IMG/VR virus record: IMGVR_UViG_3300028840_001356
Location: 1-24,085 of that record
Strand: one strand, 5' to 3'
Length of the DNA: 24,085 nt
DNA from: a virus
Below are positions 13,681 through 21,340 of the stretch, in pieces. Positions within the stretch are counted from its first letter, which is position 1, and each line of letters starts with the position of its first letter. The notes under the pieces are model-generated. The model did no database searches and was not told the origin of the DNA. It worked only from the letters and a program-made list of their open reading frames with translations. The translations under genes were made by a program, and so were the position numbers.

Positions 13681-15252
13681 TTAGTCCCAACCCCGAAGGG
13701 CCTTATAAATCAAGTCAAAGTATTCCGGGTCCGCGCCCGCGAATTCCGCTGGCCTTTCATACATATACTGAAGCCCCATGCTGAAGATTTCAGTCCCGTA
13801 ATACGTATCTTGAACTTTATAGATTCTTCCCATGTACGCGTTCATGAACTTGTCTTTCTTCGCGACTTCATAGTCTTTGTAATTCCGATCGGGGTATATG
13901 TCCTTCAGCCGTTCAAGCTGATCGTTCGCCGTCCGCCTTTCCAAGAAATCGACCGCCATTTGTTCAATTCGCGGGTTCTTTTCTTCGATTTCATGTCCCC
14001 ATTCATGAACGATCGTCGCTGTTTCCGAGTAGGACTTTAGCCGAATAGTTCCGTTCGAATGATTCGCCCGATCCTTGTCCCCAGCCGCTTCGAATTTGAC
14101 CGGATCCGCGCCAGTCAACACATTCACGCCTTGCATGTTCCGATACCATTCCGCCGCGTCTTCGATCGCCTGGGACTGAACATATCGATCCCGGATTTCC
14201 TGGGTTGCGCTATATTCCGGGACGAAATTCCGATATTCTTCCGGGACAAAAAGCATTTTCCGAAGTTCCGCGTCCCGCATGGCTGTCAAGTCTTTGATCC
14301 GCTTCCGAAGCCGCTGTTCTTCTGCAACCGCCGCCCAGAAATCCGCCTTTTCCTTTTCATATTCTTCGCGGGTTATAACGCCTTCCTGTAATCGAATGTG
14401 AACGTTTTCGACGGCTGATTCAAGGGCTTTCATGGTCCGCCTTGCGCGCCGATGCTCAATTTCCGCTTCCGAAATCGGAACGGACAGTTCAAGATCCCGC
14501 TGAATCAATTCGTCCCGAATCCATTCAGGCGTCTGTTCCAGGGGAACTTGATCCTGGGACGGGAATTCCCCTTCTTCCTGAAGCGCCTGTTCCGGCTGGG
14601 GTTCCTCTTCTTCGAATTCGTAAAGAACTGGGGCCATAGTACAACGACAGTTCGCCATTTCCGAAATGTCCGCGCCCATGGACCCGTCAAGGGGATACAT
14701 CATTTGGAACCCGCCGACGATAAACGGCTGATCCATCGGGATCGGACCGATCGACCCGCCTTCACGATAGGTCGCGTCCGCCTGGACATGTGTGTCCCGG
14801 GTCCGCCTGTCATGTGCCGCCAACCATTCCTTCAGTTCGACTTCGCCGCTTTCCATATACAGATTATACGTCCCGGCATTCGACGCCCGCATGGTTTCGG
14901 TCCGCGCGATCAAGTCGCGCCTGGGTCGCGGCTTCCGATCAAGAAACCACTGGAATTCTTGTTCGGTCATGATTTCGCGCCAAAGCGCCCCAACCTCTTC
15001 CCCAGTCAAGTAATAGTCGAACGTCGCGTCGATCTGCTTCGATATTTCGTCGATCGTCCAACCGTTATTTTGTGCCTGGGCGATCAGCGTCTGAAGGTCT
15101 GAAATCGTTGTGTCCATAGCTGGCTGGGCAAAGACCATGTGATACTGTTGAACCCATTCGGAAGCCAGCATGTTCGCCACGTCGAACCGCATGCCCAGCG
15201 CCGCCGCCTGAAAGTCCGCAACGTCCGTAAACAGCGCCCGGACCTGGGGCAT
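13681..15252 (-). CDS. MuF-type minor head protein fused to HExxH metallopeptidase (N-terminus probably longer)
   Basis: The first ATG gives 523 aa, but the same frame stays open and protein-like for 91 more codons up to 15525 with no ATG, GTG or TTG. See the frameshift entry. The MuF domain at about 110-210 has DLIARTETMRASN, KEWLAAHDRRTRDTHV, MMYPLDGSMG and NCRCTMAPVL. Residues 260-360 form a long charged helical linker. The C-terminal domain (380-523) has the zinc motif TATIVHEWGHEIEEK with HEWGH at 416-420, and a downstream GTEIFSMGLQYMYERP whose Glu488 could be the third ligand. MuF proteins sit at the portal inside the head. The peptidase could be an injected effector, or could cleave a virion or host protein; this is inferred. 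Confidence 0.85.
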   Translation of the reverse strand: MPQVRALFTDVADFQAAALGMRFDVANMLASEWVQQYHMVFAQPAMDTTISDLQTLIAQAQNNGWTIDEISKQIDATFDYYLTGEEVGALWREIMTEQEFQWFLDRKPRPRRDLIARTETMRASNAGTYNLYMESGEVELKEWLAAHDRRTRDTHVQADATYREGGSIGPIPMDQPFIVGGFQMMYPLDGSMGADISEMANCRCTMAPVLYEFEEEEPQPEQALQEEGEFPSQDQVPLEQTPEWIRDELIQRDLELSVPISEAEIEHRRARRTMKALESAVENVHIRLQEGVITREEYEKEKADFWAAVAEEQRLRKRIKDLTAMRDAELRKMLFVPEEYRNFVPEYSATQEIRDRYVQSQAIEDAAEWYRNMQGVNVLTGADPVKFEAAGDKDRANHSNGTIRLKSYSETATIVHEWGHEIEEKNPRIEQMAVDFLERRTANDQLERLKDIYPDRNYKDYEVAKKDKFMNAYMGRIYKVQDTYYGTEIFSMGLQYMYERPAEFAGADPEYFDLIYKALRGWD

Positions 15253-15515
15253 GAACGATTTCCGCCAGTTGATCCCCGCTTCGCCCTGAATCCGGAAGTA
15301 ATCGTCCCAGTCGATCTTGATCTGTTCATAGTTTACGCTTTGCTTCTGGGCGAATGCGTCCGCTTTTGCTTTGGAAACCGCCGCCAGAACTGCACGCCGA
15401 TCGGCTTCGAACGCTTCGGTCGCGGACTTTGCGAACGCGGGTTCGTATTTCGTCGCGATCCTATCGATCGACTTGGCATAAGCCGCCCGCCGCCTTCCTG
15501 TCAGCCGACGATACT

Positions 15516-16868
15516 TCAGACGTCTTTTTTTTTACCTGTTGGTAAGGTGCCTTTGTCCCGATCTTCTTCTTCAGCCGTTGCCGCCGAAGAGCTTTGATCC
15601 GGCTGTTCGCTTCCCAGCCGCCCGGACGGAACAAGTCCCAGGGGCAAATATGAAATATCGCCGCCCGGAATGTCCCCGACGTTCAGCCCAACCGCGCCCA
15701 GCGCCGACAGCGCCGGGACGCCCATGGTCCATAGTTGGTGCGCCGCGTTCACTAAAGGAACGACGTCCGACTTTAGCGCCGGGACTTCCGTCATGTCGAA
15801 CGCGACCCAGACGTCCCGATCCGGATTGTTCAGGTGATACGCGTAATCAACTTCAAAAAGCCGAAGTTCCGGGACGAATGTGTCTTCCCAGAACGCTTGA
15901 CGGGCTTCCTGATAATTGCTGTATGTCGCCCGATCCAGCCCAACCCGGGACCCGATCAAAATCGGGGGGACGCCGAAGGGACCCAGAATCCGCGTTTCAT
16001 TCCGGCTGTCGATCCCGTCAAAGCCAAGTTGATCGAACTGATATCCCAGCGCCTTCACTTCCCCCTCTTCGCCCAGGACAACCGGATCAAGCCAACCTTC
16101 CTGGGATCCGCCGTAAGCTTCGCGCCAACGTTCCTTTGCCGACGATATCAGTTCGTCCGTCAAGGGGACCGAATACTTTATGAATACGTTCTGCATAAGA
16201 CCGCGGTCGAACAGGTTCTTCAGGAAATATGAAACGGCATTGTCGACGTCGCCATTCCGCGCAAGGGCTGAAATGGGGGACAGCCCGGGTCCCATGCCTT
16301 CCAGGGGGTCCAGGGGATTCGTGAACTTGACATGGATCATGTCTTTGGGAAGGATCGGCATGCCTTCTTCCCATGTCGCGCCTTCCGGAATGTAACGATA
16401 TCCCTTTATGTCCCGTTCGCCCGGAACGATCTTGATCCGGTCCGGTCGAAGGTTATACATGGCTTCGATTTCGTCGCCCGCGACCCGCTTCAAGTAAGTG
16501 TAGTTGTTTCCGCTTATGTTCAGGTAAACGGTTGCTTGCTGTTGGAATTCGATCATGCTTTGGTGTTCGTTCGGTCGACTGACCAACAAAGCCAAAGGAT
16601 CGTTAGGGTCGACTTCTTCGCGCGCGTCCATGTCCCCAGTGTACGCCTTCAAGGGGGCTGAAGTAAGCGCCCGCGCTTTGTACATGATCGCGCCATAGAT
16701 CAACGCGTTTAGACTGAACCCTTCATTCACGAACGACGCATAATCATAAAGCGTCCACAAAGGACGCCCGGTTCGATACGAAGGAAAGAACAATGGGGCT
16801 GTTGACTTGACGGGGGAATTGAATGTCAACGCCCGCCATGCCGCTTTGATTCGTTCCGCGAAGGTCAT
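15516..16868 (-). CDS. Portal protein, HK97 family
   Basis: This is a 450-aa protein of normal family length. Landmarks in order: AFVNEGFSLNALIYG-like N-terminal helix, YKARALTSAPLKAYTG, a TVYLNISGNNYTYLKR strand, HVKFTNPLDPLEGMGPGLSPISAL, the stem/clip-region GFDGIDSRNETRILGPFGVPPILIG, and ATYSNYQEARQAFWEDTFVPELRLFE. It forms the dodecameric ring through which DNA is packaged and ejected. The C-terminal tail is low-complexity and acidic (DQSSSAATAEEEDRD), ending TGKKKDV, where the codons run over nine consecutive A bases. The gene has its own upstream promoter and leader hairpin. Confidence 0.92.
   Translation of the reverse strand: MTFAERIKAAWRALTFNSPVKSTAPLFFPSYRTGRPLWTLYDYASFVNEGFSLNALIYGAIMYKARALTSAPLKAYTGDMDAREEVDPNDPLALLVSRPNEHQSMIEFQQQATVYLNISGNNYTYLKRVAGDEIEAMYNLRPDRIKIVPGERDIKGYRYIPEGATWEEGMPILPKDMIHVKFTNPLDPLEGMGPGLSPISALARNGDVDNAVSYFLKNLFDRGLMQNVFIKYSVPLTDELISSAKERWREAYGGSQEGWLDPVVLGEEGEVKALGYQFDQLGFDGIDSRNETRILGPFGVPPILIGSRVGLDRATYSNYQEARQAFWEDTFVPELRLFEVDYAYHLNNPDRDVWVAFDMTEVPALKSDVVPLVNAAHQLWTMGVPALSALGAVGLNVGDIPGGDISYLPLGLVPSGRLGSEQPDQSSSAATAEEEDRDKGTLPTGKKKDV
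15525..15533 (-). other. A9 slippery run: probable -1 frameshift joining portal to MuF protein
   Basis: On the coding strand the portal ends GGT AAA AAA AAA GAC GTC TGA. Slipping back one base on the A run (or a polymerase-added A) enters the MuF frame at AGA CGT CTG. That frame is open without interruption to 13681, giving a fusion of about 1062 aa (448 portal residues plus 614). The 91 codons between the A run and the first MuF ATG read as a good helical protein (AYAKSIDRIATKYEPAFAKS and on) and contain no standard start. A one-base sequencing error in the homopolymer would give the same picture. Confidence 0.6.
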
Positions 16869-16890
16869 GAAGTCCCCTATAACACAAACG

Positions 16891-16916
16891 CCCGGATCGC
16901 ATGTTCGCGATCCGGG
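16891..16916 (-). other. Leader hairpin upstream of portal
   Basis: CCCGGATCGC (16891-16900) pairs with GCGATCCGGG (16907-16916), a perfect 10-bp stem with a 6-nt loop. It lies between the 16959-16987 promoter and the portal start, so it would be in the mRNA leader. No T-run follows. Confidence 0.6.
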
Positions 16917-16958
16917 TGATATCTGTCCGCTTCGCGCGATTCGGCCCGGTCAGTTTTC

Positions 16959-16987
16959 ATTTTACCATGGTTCTGTCAACCCGTCAA
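16959..16987 (-). promoter_or_regulatory. Promoter for portal and head genes
   Basis: On the minus strand, TTGACG (16987-16982), 17 bp, TAAAAT (16964-16959). The spacer holds the 8-bp palindrome ACCATGGT. The -35 overlaps the last codons of the upstream 150-aa gene. The transcript would start near 16952 with a leader of about 85 nt before the portal. Confidence 0.6.
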
Positions 16988-17428
16988 GATTTCCCCGGGG
17001 GGAAGACCGGGAACGCGTCCCGGACCGCGCAACCTTTCCCAAGTTCTGAAGAATTCCGCGGTCGCCAGTTCCGCGTATTCGTCCGGGTCCGCCTTCGCCA
17101 TTTTGCCATTGTCCCAGAACCGATCCGGGTCCTGTCGACGCCGACATTCCCAGTTCCAGAAGATTTCCTTCAGATCCCGAAGTTCGAACGAATAGGTTAT
17201 CTCTTCCGGGGGAAGGTCGCGAACGATGATTCCGGGGACCTCTTCCAGAAGCGACCCGAAAAGGTTCGCGCAACCTTTTGCGATCACTTCAGCCGGGACT
17301 TGATCGACTTCTTCCCGGGTGTAGAAAACGCCGTCGTTCGCCGGGTCCCGTTCAACTTCTAACCATAGGACGAACGCGTCCCGAATGCTGTCCCGGCATG
17401 CCCAGTAAACGTCCCTTGTTCCGAACAT
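16976..17428 (-). CDS. 150-aa unknown protein
   Basis: I start at MFGTRDVYWACRDSIRDAF, where AGAAAGGAAGG lies upstream. An earlier in-frame ATG overlaps the previous gene and has no site. The protein is acidic with many Trp, Phe and Arg residues (EIFWNWECRRRQDPDRFWDNG, AEFFRTWERLRGPG). The middle is predicted helical, and there is no transmembrane segment. It is located between the terminase and the portal, where head-tail or packaging accessory genes often sit. No family is recognised. Its stop overlaps the -35 of the portal promoter. Confidence 0.7.
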   Translation of the reverse strand: MFGTRDVYWACRDSIRDAFVLWLEVERDPANDGVFYTREEVDQVPAEVIAKGCANLFGSLLEEVPGIIVRDLPPEEITYSFELRDLKEIFWNWECRRRQDPDRFWDNGKMAKADPDEYAELATAEFFRTWERLRGPGRVPGLPPGEILTG

Positions 17429-17441
17429 GGTCCCTTCCTTT

Positions 17442-17681
17442 CTATAGGTTCCAGTCCCAGTCAAATTCCCCGTTCCCATGTGACGTAATTGACGGATCGA
17501 CCCAGGCGGGTTCATTCCCGGGAAGGTGTTCAGGAAGTTCCGGGCTTTCGATCAACATGGTCATGCGCCCATTCGCATGATCCGTCAAGTCCATGAATAC
17601 GCCGACGATCTTCGCGTCTTCCGGCATGTGTAGCATGGACCGAACAAACGCAAGCGATACGCGCATCTTTGCCTTCCCCAT
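17442..17681 (-). CDS. 79-aa unknown protein
   Basis: The gene begins MGKAKMRVSLAFVRSML after an AGAAAGGAACAGATC initiation region that starts at the terminase stop. The sequence reads as two beta strands (DAKIVGVFMDL, GRMTMLIESPELPEHL), followed by a polar, Trp/Asp-rich tail (NGEFDWDWNL). It has no signal, transmembrane segment or motif of a known enzyme. It is likely co-transcribed with terminase. Confidence 0.65.
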   Translation of the reverse strand: MGKAKMRVSLAFVRSMLHMPEDAKIVGVFMDLTDHANGRMTMLIESPELPEHLPGNEPAWVDPSITSHGNGEFDWDWNL

Positions 17682-17694
17682 GATCTGTTCCTTT

Positions 17695-19098
17695 CTATCC
17701 GATCAGGATTCCCGTCTTCCCGTACAGCCCCAGCGCGCCCGCCGATATGCTGTCCGGAAGGTGAAACGACGTCCCCGATCGAAAGACGTCGTCAACCGAA
17801 GCCAGTCTATGTTCGGCTTCCATGAAGTCGATATGGGGACAGACAAAGTCCCCGCGTTCGATCGCCGCGATATATTCGGTCAGCATATCCGAACGCCGCG
17901 CGCCAACCATGATCACGTCCTTTACAGACGTCGACAGGTAATCGCGAACGACGTCCCCGACGCCTGTCGCGTCATGCGCCGCGCCGCCTGGGTAGCGCTT
18001 ATGCCGAACGTTCAGCCGTTCGATCATCTTGGGCCATGGCAACCGCCCGATCCGTTCGAACGCGACAAGCCGGAAGGGTTTCACGTCCCAGCGCCATGTA
18101 ATGATGACCGTCCAGTCCTGTTTTCGCGCCCAGTCCGCGCCCGTCCCATATCGCCCGGAAACCCGGATCTTTGTCGACCCGCATTTCGAACAGCGATCGC
18201 CGTTCTGGAACCCAACCCAGCCGCATTCCCGGCATGTGATCCAGGGGGGTTCGATTTCGATATATTCGCCCGGGGACCCGCGATATTCGCCCAGGGACCG
18301 ATCGAACATTTTCGCGACCATGTCGACGTTGATCGCCCGGGAACCCGGGGCTGGGTCCTGAAGTTCATATTCCGCAAGCCACATGGCGGACGTGACGGTC
18401 GCTTTCTTTTCTTCGACGTCCAGGGGATCCAGCCATCCATGGGGCTGAAGATTTTCCCGATAGCACCACTCGTATATGGGCCAACCTTCCTGGTTCGCCC
18501 TATGGAGAATCTTTGTGAATGTTTCGTCCGCGTAATGATGCGTCGAAGACATGACGTTCTGGGGACGGACGTCCAGTCCGGGCTTTCGCATGGTCTGACC
18601 CAGCGCCGCATTCAGGATCGATTCGTCCATTTCGTCGCATTCGTCAAGTCGAAGCCGCTGAGGGTGCGGACCGCGGACCGATCGGGAAGACGCCATGAGC
18701 GATCGAATGTGATTCCCAAAGATCAGCCGGGTTTCATGCTTGACTTCGCCGACAAGATAATGGGATACAGTCCCGGCATGCCAGAAATCGGACGTATATT
18801 CCAGGACCCGATCGGACTGTTCGCCGGACCCGCCCAGGACGTTCACATTACATTTCAGTGTTAGGGCTTCGGTCAGCGCCAACAGCGCCAGAAGGAAAGA
18901 CTTTCCGCCGAAGCCGCGCGAAGCCTTCCAGACAGCGTTCGGGGACCTTGCGAAATACGCGTCCGCGAACGCGCGCCATGGGGTTGTATGATCTTCGCAA
19001 ACCTGGACGTCCGGGATCCGAACGCCGAACGCCTGGAACACAAAGTCCCGAAGCTGTTCTTCGGTTTCGATCTTTCCGAACACATGGACTTCTGGCAT
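17695..19098 (-). CDS. terL: Terminase large subunit with zinc-ribbon insertion
   Basis: I use the ATG at 19098, four codons inside the longest frame, because it follows the upstream stop as TAG TATG (467 aa). The ATPase domain has a Walker A-like KASRGFGGKS at 58-67 and Walker B LRLDECDEMDE with Asp152/Glu153. A zinc ribbon follows, with CRECGW and CSKCGS (Cys289, 292, 303, 306). The nuclease domain then starts GRYGTGADWARKQDWTVI (Asp322) and continues HDATGVGDVV (Asp376). A last acidic residue, Asp449, lies in HLPDSISAGALG. The enzyme pumps DNA into the prohead and cuts concatemers. The four-Cys element between motor and nuclease is unusual enough to note. Confidence 0.9.
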   Translation of the reverse strand: MPEVHVFGKIETEEQLRDFVFQAFGVRIPDVQVCEDHTTPWRAFADAYFARSPNAVWKASRGFGGKSFLLALLALTEALTLKCNVNVLGGSGEQSDRVLEYTSDFWHAGTVSHYLVGEVKHETRLIFGNHIRSLMASSRSVRGPHPQRLRLDECDEMDESILNAALGQTMRKPGLDVRPQNVMSSTHHYADETFTKILHRANQEGWPIYEWCYRENLQPHGWLDPLDVEEKKATVTSAMWLAEYELQDPAPGSRAINVDMVAKMFDRSLGEYRGSPGEYIEIEPPWITCRECGWVGFQNGDRCSKCGSTKIRVSGRYGTGADWARKQDWTVIITWRWDVKPFRLVAFERIGRLPWPKMIERLNVRHKRYPGGAAHDATGVGDVVRDYLSTSVKDVIMVGARRSDMLTEYIAAIERGDFVCPHIDFMEAEHRLASVDDVFRSGTSFHLPDSISAGALGLYGKTGILIG

Positions 19099-19099
19099 A

Positions 19100-19300
19100 C
19101 TACAGCGCAAGCCCCAGGATCAACAGCCCGATCGCAAGCCCAACGCCGAACCATGACATGATCCCCGTTCCGATCGAAATCAAGATAACCCAGAACCCAG
19201 AAAGATCGCTGTCAGAAGCGACGGCGATCATAATGGCAAACCAAAGCCCAGCCGACAGCCCAACGCCCATGCCGTAAACGGCTTCTTTCACATCTTTCAT
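19100..19300 (-). CDS. 66-aa two-span membrane protein
   Basis: MKDVKEAVYGMGVGLSAGLWFAIMIAVAS forms one hydrophobic helix. After a short polar turn (DSDLSG), FWVILISIGTGIMSWFGVGLAIGLLILGLAL forms a second longer one. A GAAAGGCGG site precedes the ATG. Two spans and about 66 aa fit a holin or other small phage membrane protein, and a putative cell-wall hydrolase lies about 1 kb upstream. Its position between terminase subunits is odd for a holin, so the function stays open. Confidence 0.65.
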   Translation of the reverse strand: MKDVKEAVYGMGVGLSAGLWFAIMIAVASDSDLSGFWVILISIGTGIMSWFGVGLAIGLLILGLAL

Positions 19301-19311
19301 GCCGCCGCCTT

Positions 19312-19791
19312 TCAGTGTTTTATGATGATCAGTTCGTCGGAATCCAGAAGCGCCGCAAGCCCGCCGCCGGACCCTTCGCCGCCTTCGGGCTGATCGTACA
19401 GCCCCAGAAGTCGGGCTTCGTCCTTCAGGATCGCCAGCTTTGTTGGAATGTCTTCAGCTTGCGCGCGAAGGATTCGCCTTGACAATAACGCTTCTGATAA
19501 TGCGTCCGCCTTTCTAGCATTCGACTGTTTCTTGATTTCTTCTTCAGCTTTGGCATAGTAGTTATAACACTGACGACGGTTTACGGGAAGGTGTTCCGCA
19601 AGAAAGTTTACAACGTCCGGCTTCGCATGCCCGTCCAGGATCATCTTATAAGCGATCATGACCCGCCGATCGATTTCGTCCGCGGTCGCCCGGTTCCCCT
19701 TGTTTCCCCCCCAGAACCGCCGATCGTCTGGATCGACAGCGTATTCGGCTTCAAGCCGTTCCCGTTCCGCCTTTGTCAAGCTGTCCGCCAT
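19312..19791 (-). CDS. Putative terminase small subunit
   Basis: This 159-aa protein starts MADSLTKAERERLEAEYAV after a GGGGGAAC site. A helix-turn-helix-like region lies at about residues 44-80 (VMIAYKMILDGHAKPDVVNFLAEHLPVNRRQCYNYYAKAEEEI), followed by a long helix (SRRILRAQAEDIPTKLAILKDEARLLGLYDQP). The phrase LA.LKDEARLLGLY is common in terminase small subunits, which bind the packaging site and feed DNA to the large subunit. The assignment also rests on position directly before the large subunit. The Gly-rich GGEGSGGGL linker and a terminal IIIKH strand may contact the motor. Confidence 0.75.
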   Translation of the reverse strand: MADSLTKAERERLEAEYAVDPDDRRFWGGNKGNRATADEIDRRVMIAYKMILDGHAKPDVVNFLAEHLPVNRRQCYNYYAKAEEEIKKQSNARKADALSEALLSRRILRAQAEDIPTKLAILKDEARLLGLYDQPEGGEGSGGGLAALLDSDELIIIKH

Positions 19792-19799
19792 AGTTCCCC

Positions 19800-20060
19800 C
19801 TAGATTCGCGTCCAGGTGTTTCCCGTCCGCCGATATGCCCGAAGGACATGCCGCGGAATCCGCGCCCGCATGACTTCGATCGTTGCCGCCGCCTGTTCGT
19901 CCGGGACCTTCAGGGTAACGCCCATGCCGTCGATCTTCCCGGGTTCGACTTCGACCGTCCGATCCGATACCTTTCCGCCGAACAGGATCTGGAACGCCAT
20001 GCCAAAGCGCCCTTGAACGACGTCCGCCATATCCGCGACATTCAACGCGTAATTGTCCAT
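19800..20060 (-). CDS. 86-aa unknown protein
   Basis: I start at MDNYALNVADMADVVQGRF, which has an AGAAAGGAACTGAAC initiation region. The longer frame has no site. The order of elements is a helix with RFGMAFQILFGGKVSDR, a strand pair VEVEPGKIDGMGVTLKVP, then a helix PDEQAAATIEVMRARIPRHVLRAYRR. No family is recognised. It is located just before the terminase small subunit and probably acts in replication, regulation or packaging. Confidence 0.65.
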   Translation of the reverse strand: MDNYALNVADMADVVQGRFGMAFQILFGGKVSDRTVEVEPGKIDGMGVTLKVPDEQAAATIEVMRARIPRHVLRAYRRTGNTWTRI

Positions 20061-20073
20061 GTTCAGTTCCTTT

Positions 20074-20316
20074 CTATCCACTATAGGGGACCCAGCCGCC
20101 CGGATCCAGACGATACGCCCGAACCATGGGGAACTTTTCCTGAACGATCGAAATCACTTCGGGAATGTTCCCCGCTTCGCTGTTGAACCGCGCCAGAATG
20201 GTTCCGTCGTTCGCGATCGCCGAATTTCCAGACAGGACCCGGGAAAGCATGTAATCGATCTTTTCGTCCTGGGTCGCATGTTGTGCGCCGAAAAGGGATA
20301 TTCCATATTCGATCAT
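20074..20316 (-). CDS. 80-aa unknown protein
   Basis: The start MIEYGISLFGAQHATQDEK overlaps the stop of the putative hydrolase as ATGA (20316-20313), so I prefer it over two earlier in-frame ATGs. The sequence is short and mixed alpha/beta: helix KIDYMLSRVLSG, strand GTILARFNSEAG, helix IPEVISIVQEKF. No membrane segment or motif is visible. It is translationally coupled to the hydrolase gene, so it may function with it, though no known hydrolase partner matches. Confidence 0.6.
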   Translation of the reverse strand: MIEYGISLFGAQHATQDEKIDYMLSRVLSGNSAIANDGTILARFNSEAGNIPEVISIVQEKFPMVRAYRLDPGGWVPYSG

Positions 20317-20804
20317 GCGTTCCATTCCTTCGCCCAGGTTTTGTAAAAGAACAGCGAATGTCCCCGGGGACCGTGAAATTCCTTCAGCATGATATCGTAT
20401 CGCTGGGGCCAACCGCGATTCCGAAGATCGTTCCCGGACAGCATAGCAAGTGCGCCGCCCGTTATGTCATGTTCGTTCAGCGCCAGACGCGCGATATCGA
20501 TCGCCCATGGTTCAGGTGCGCCGATCCCGGCATATCCATGGAACCGATCCCGAACGACGTCCGCGACAGAAGCCCAGCGCCCGTTTTGCCATGGGGCTTC
20601 GAACAGGTTGATCGCTGTATGGGCGATCCAGCGCCCAACCTTTACCCGGTCGCTGAACAGCCCAGCCCCTTCCCCCTGAATCGCCGCCGCCAGAAATAGG
20701 ACGTCTTTGCTTTCTTCGTTCGCCCGTTCCCGTTTCAGACGCCGGATTTCGCGCGCGATTTCTTCAAGCTGTTCGGCGATTTTGTCAAGCCGTTCAAAGT
20801 TCAT
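20313..20804 (-). CDS. SleB-like cell-wall hydrolase (putative endolysin or virion lysin)
   Basis: This is a 163-aa protein. Residues 1-32 form a charged coiled-coil (LDKIAEQLEEIAREIRRLKRERANEE). The domain at 36-150 begins DVLFLAAAIQGEGAGLFSDRVKVGRWIAHTAINLF and continues WASVADVVRDRFHGYAGIG. That is the layout of SleB/CwlJ-type hydrolases (Ala-Ile-x-x-Glu, then VA..I.NR, then DVV...F..Y). Glu45 would be the catalytic acid that cleaves peptidoglycan. NR is replaced by NL here, so activity is likely but not assured. No signal peptide or membrane span is present. Export could depend on a holin or on packaging into the virion. The start overlaps the Tat-protein stop as ATGA. Confidence 0.65.
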   Translation of the reverse strand: MNFERLDKIAEQLEEIAREIRRLKRERANEESKDVLFLAAAIQGEGAGLFSDRVKVGRWIAHTAINLFEAPWQNGRWASVADVVRDRFHGYAGIGAPEPWAIDIARLALNEHDITGGALAMLSGNDLRNRGWPQRYDIMLKEFHGPRGHSLFFYKTWAKEWNA

Positions 20805-21340
20805 TGTATTTCCTTCCAGTCCCTGATTCGCTTCCCGGTTTCAGCGTTCACAACCGGACGCCCAAAGATCGTCACATAGTCAAAGACAGGTTCATTCAAC
20901 ACGATCTGTTCCCAGCCCGAACGAACTGGACGAACGATAGGGATCACAACCCGCTTCCCGGGGACCGAAACGGTATTCGAAAGGTAAGGAAAGCTGTCCT
21001 GAAGTAGTTCGTCCGTCGCATGAATCACTTCAGCTAGCCGCCAGCATTCAATGCCCGGGTCCCCGGTATCCTTCAACCGGGATCGGACCTCTTCCGTTCC
21101 TTCGACCCGAACTTCGACTGTCGGACCCTTGCGGACCGTATTCGGGACAAGAAAGCCGCCCAGATCGATCCATTCGTCCCGGACCTTCGCTTCGATCCGC
21201 GCCGCCTGAGCCGCGCCATGGGCGGGACCGGGACCCGGTTCCGAAGGGTCCCAGCCCGTCCATAGCTTCCGGGGCTGAACCGTCCCCGTAACCGCAAGCG
21301 CCAGAACCGATCGCAAAAAGCCCCGCCTGGACGTCTTCAT
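20801..21340 (-). CDS. Tat-signal (twin-arginine) exported protein of unknown function
   Basis: This is a 179-aa protein. The N-terminus MKTSRRGFLRSVLALAVTGTV matches the twin-arginine signal consensus S-R-R-x-F-L-K/R, followed by a mildly hydrophobic h-region and a plausible cleavage near residues 20-25. The mature part has strands and Arg/Glu-rich turns: KVRDEWIDLGGFLVPN, TVEVRVEGTEEVRSRL, ERVVIPIVRPVRSGWEQIVLNEP-like. There is no cofactor or catalytic motif. Tat substrates are folded before export. The ATG overlaps the preceding stop (ATGA). A Tat-type signal next to a hydrolase suggests an envelope target. Confidence 0.7.
   Translation of the reverse strand: MKTSRRGFLRSVLALAVTGTVQPRKLWTGWDPSEPGPGPAHGAAQAARIEAKVRDEWIDLGGFLVPNTVRKGPTVEVRVEGTEEVRSRLKDTGDPGIECWRLAEVIHATDELLQDSFPYLSNTVSVPGKRVVIPIVRPVRSGWEQIVLNEPVFDYVTIFGRPVVNAETGKRIRDWKEIQ

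Noticed and set aside
17593-18864. 423-codon plus-strand frame opposite the terminase large subunit
   Set aside because: It is antisense to intact terminase motifs, its composition is Pro/Arg-rich shadow sequence, and it has no proper ribosome binding site.
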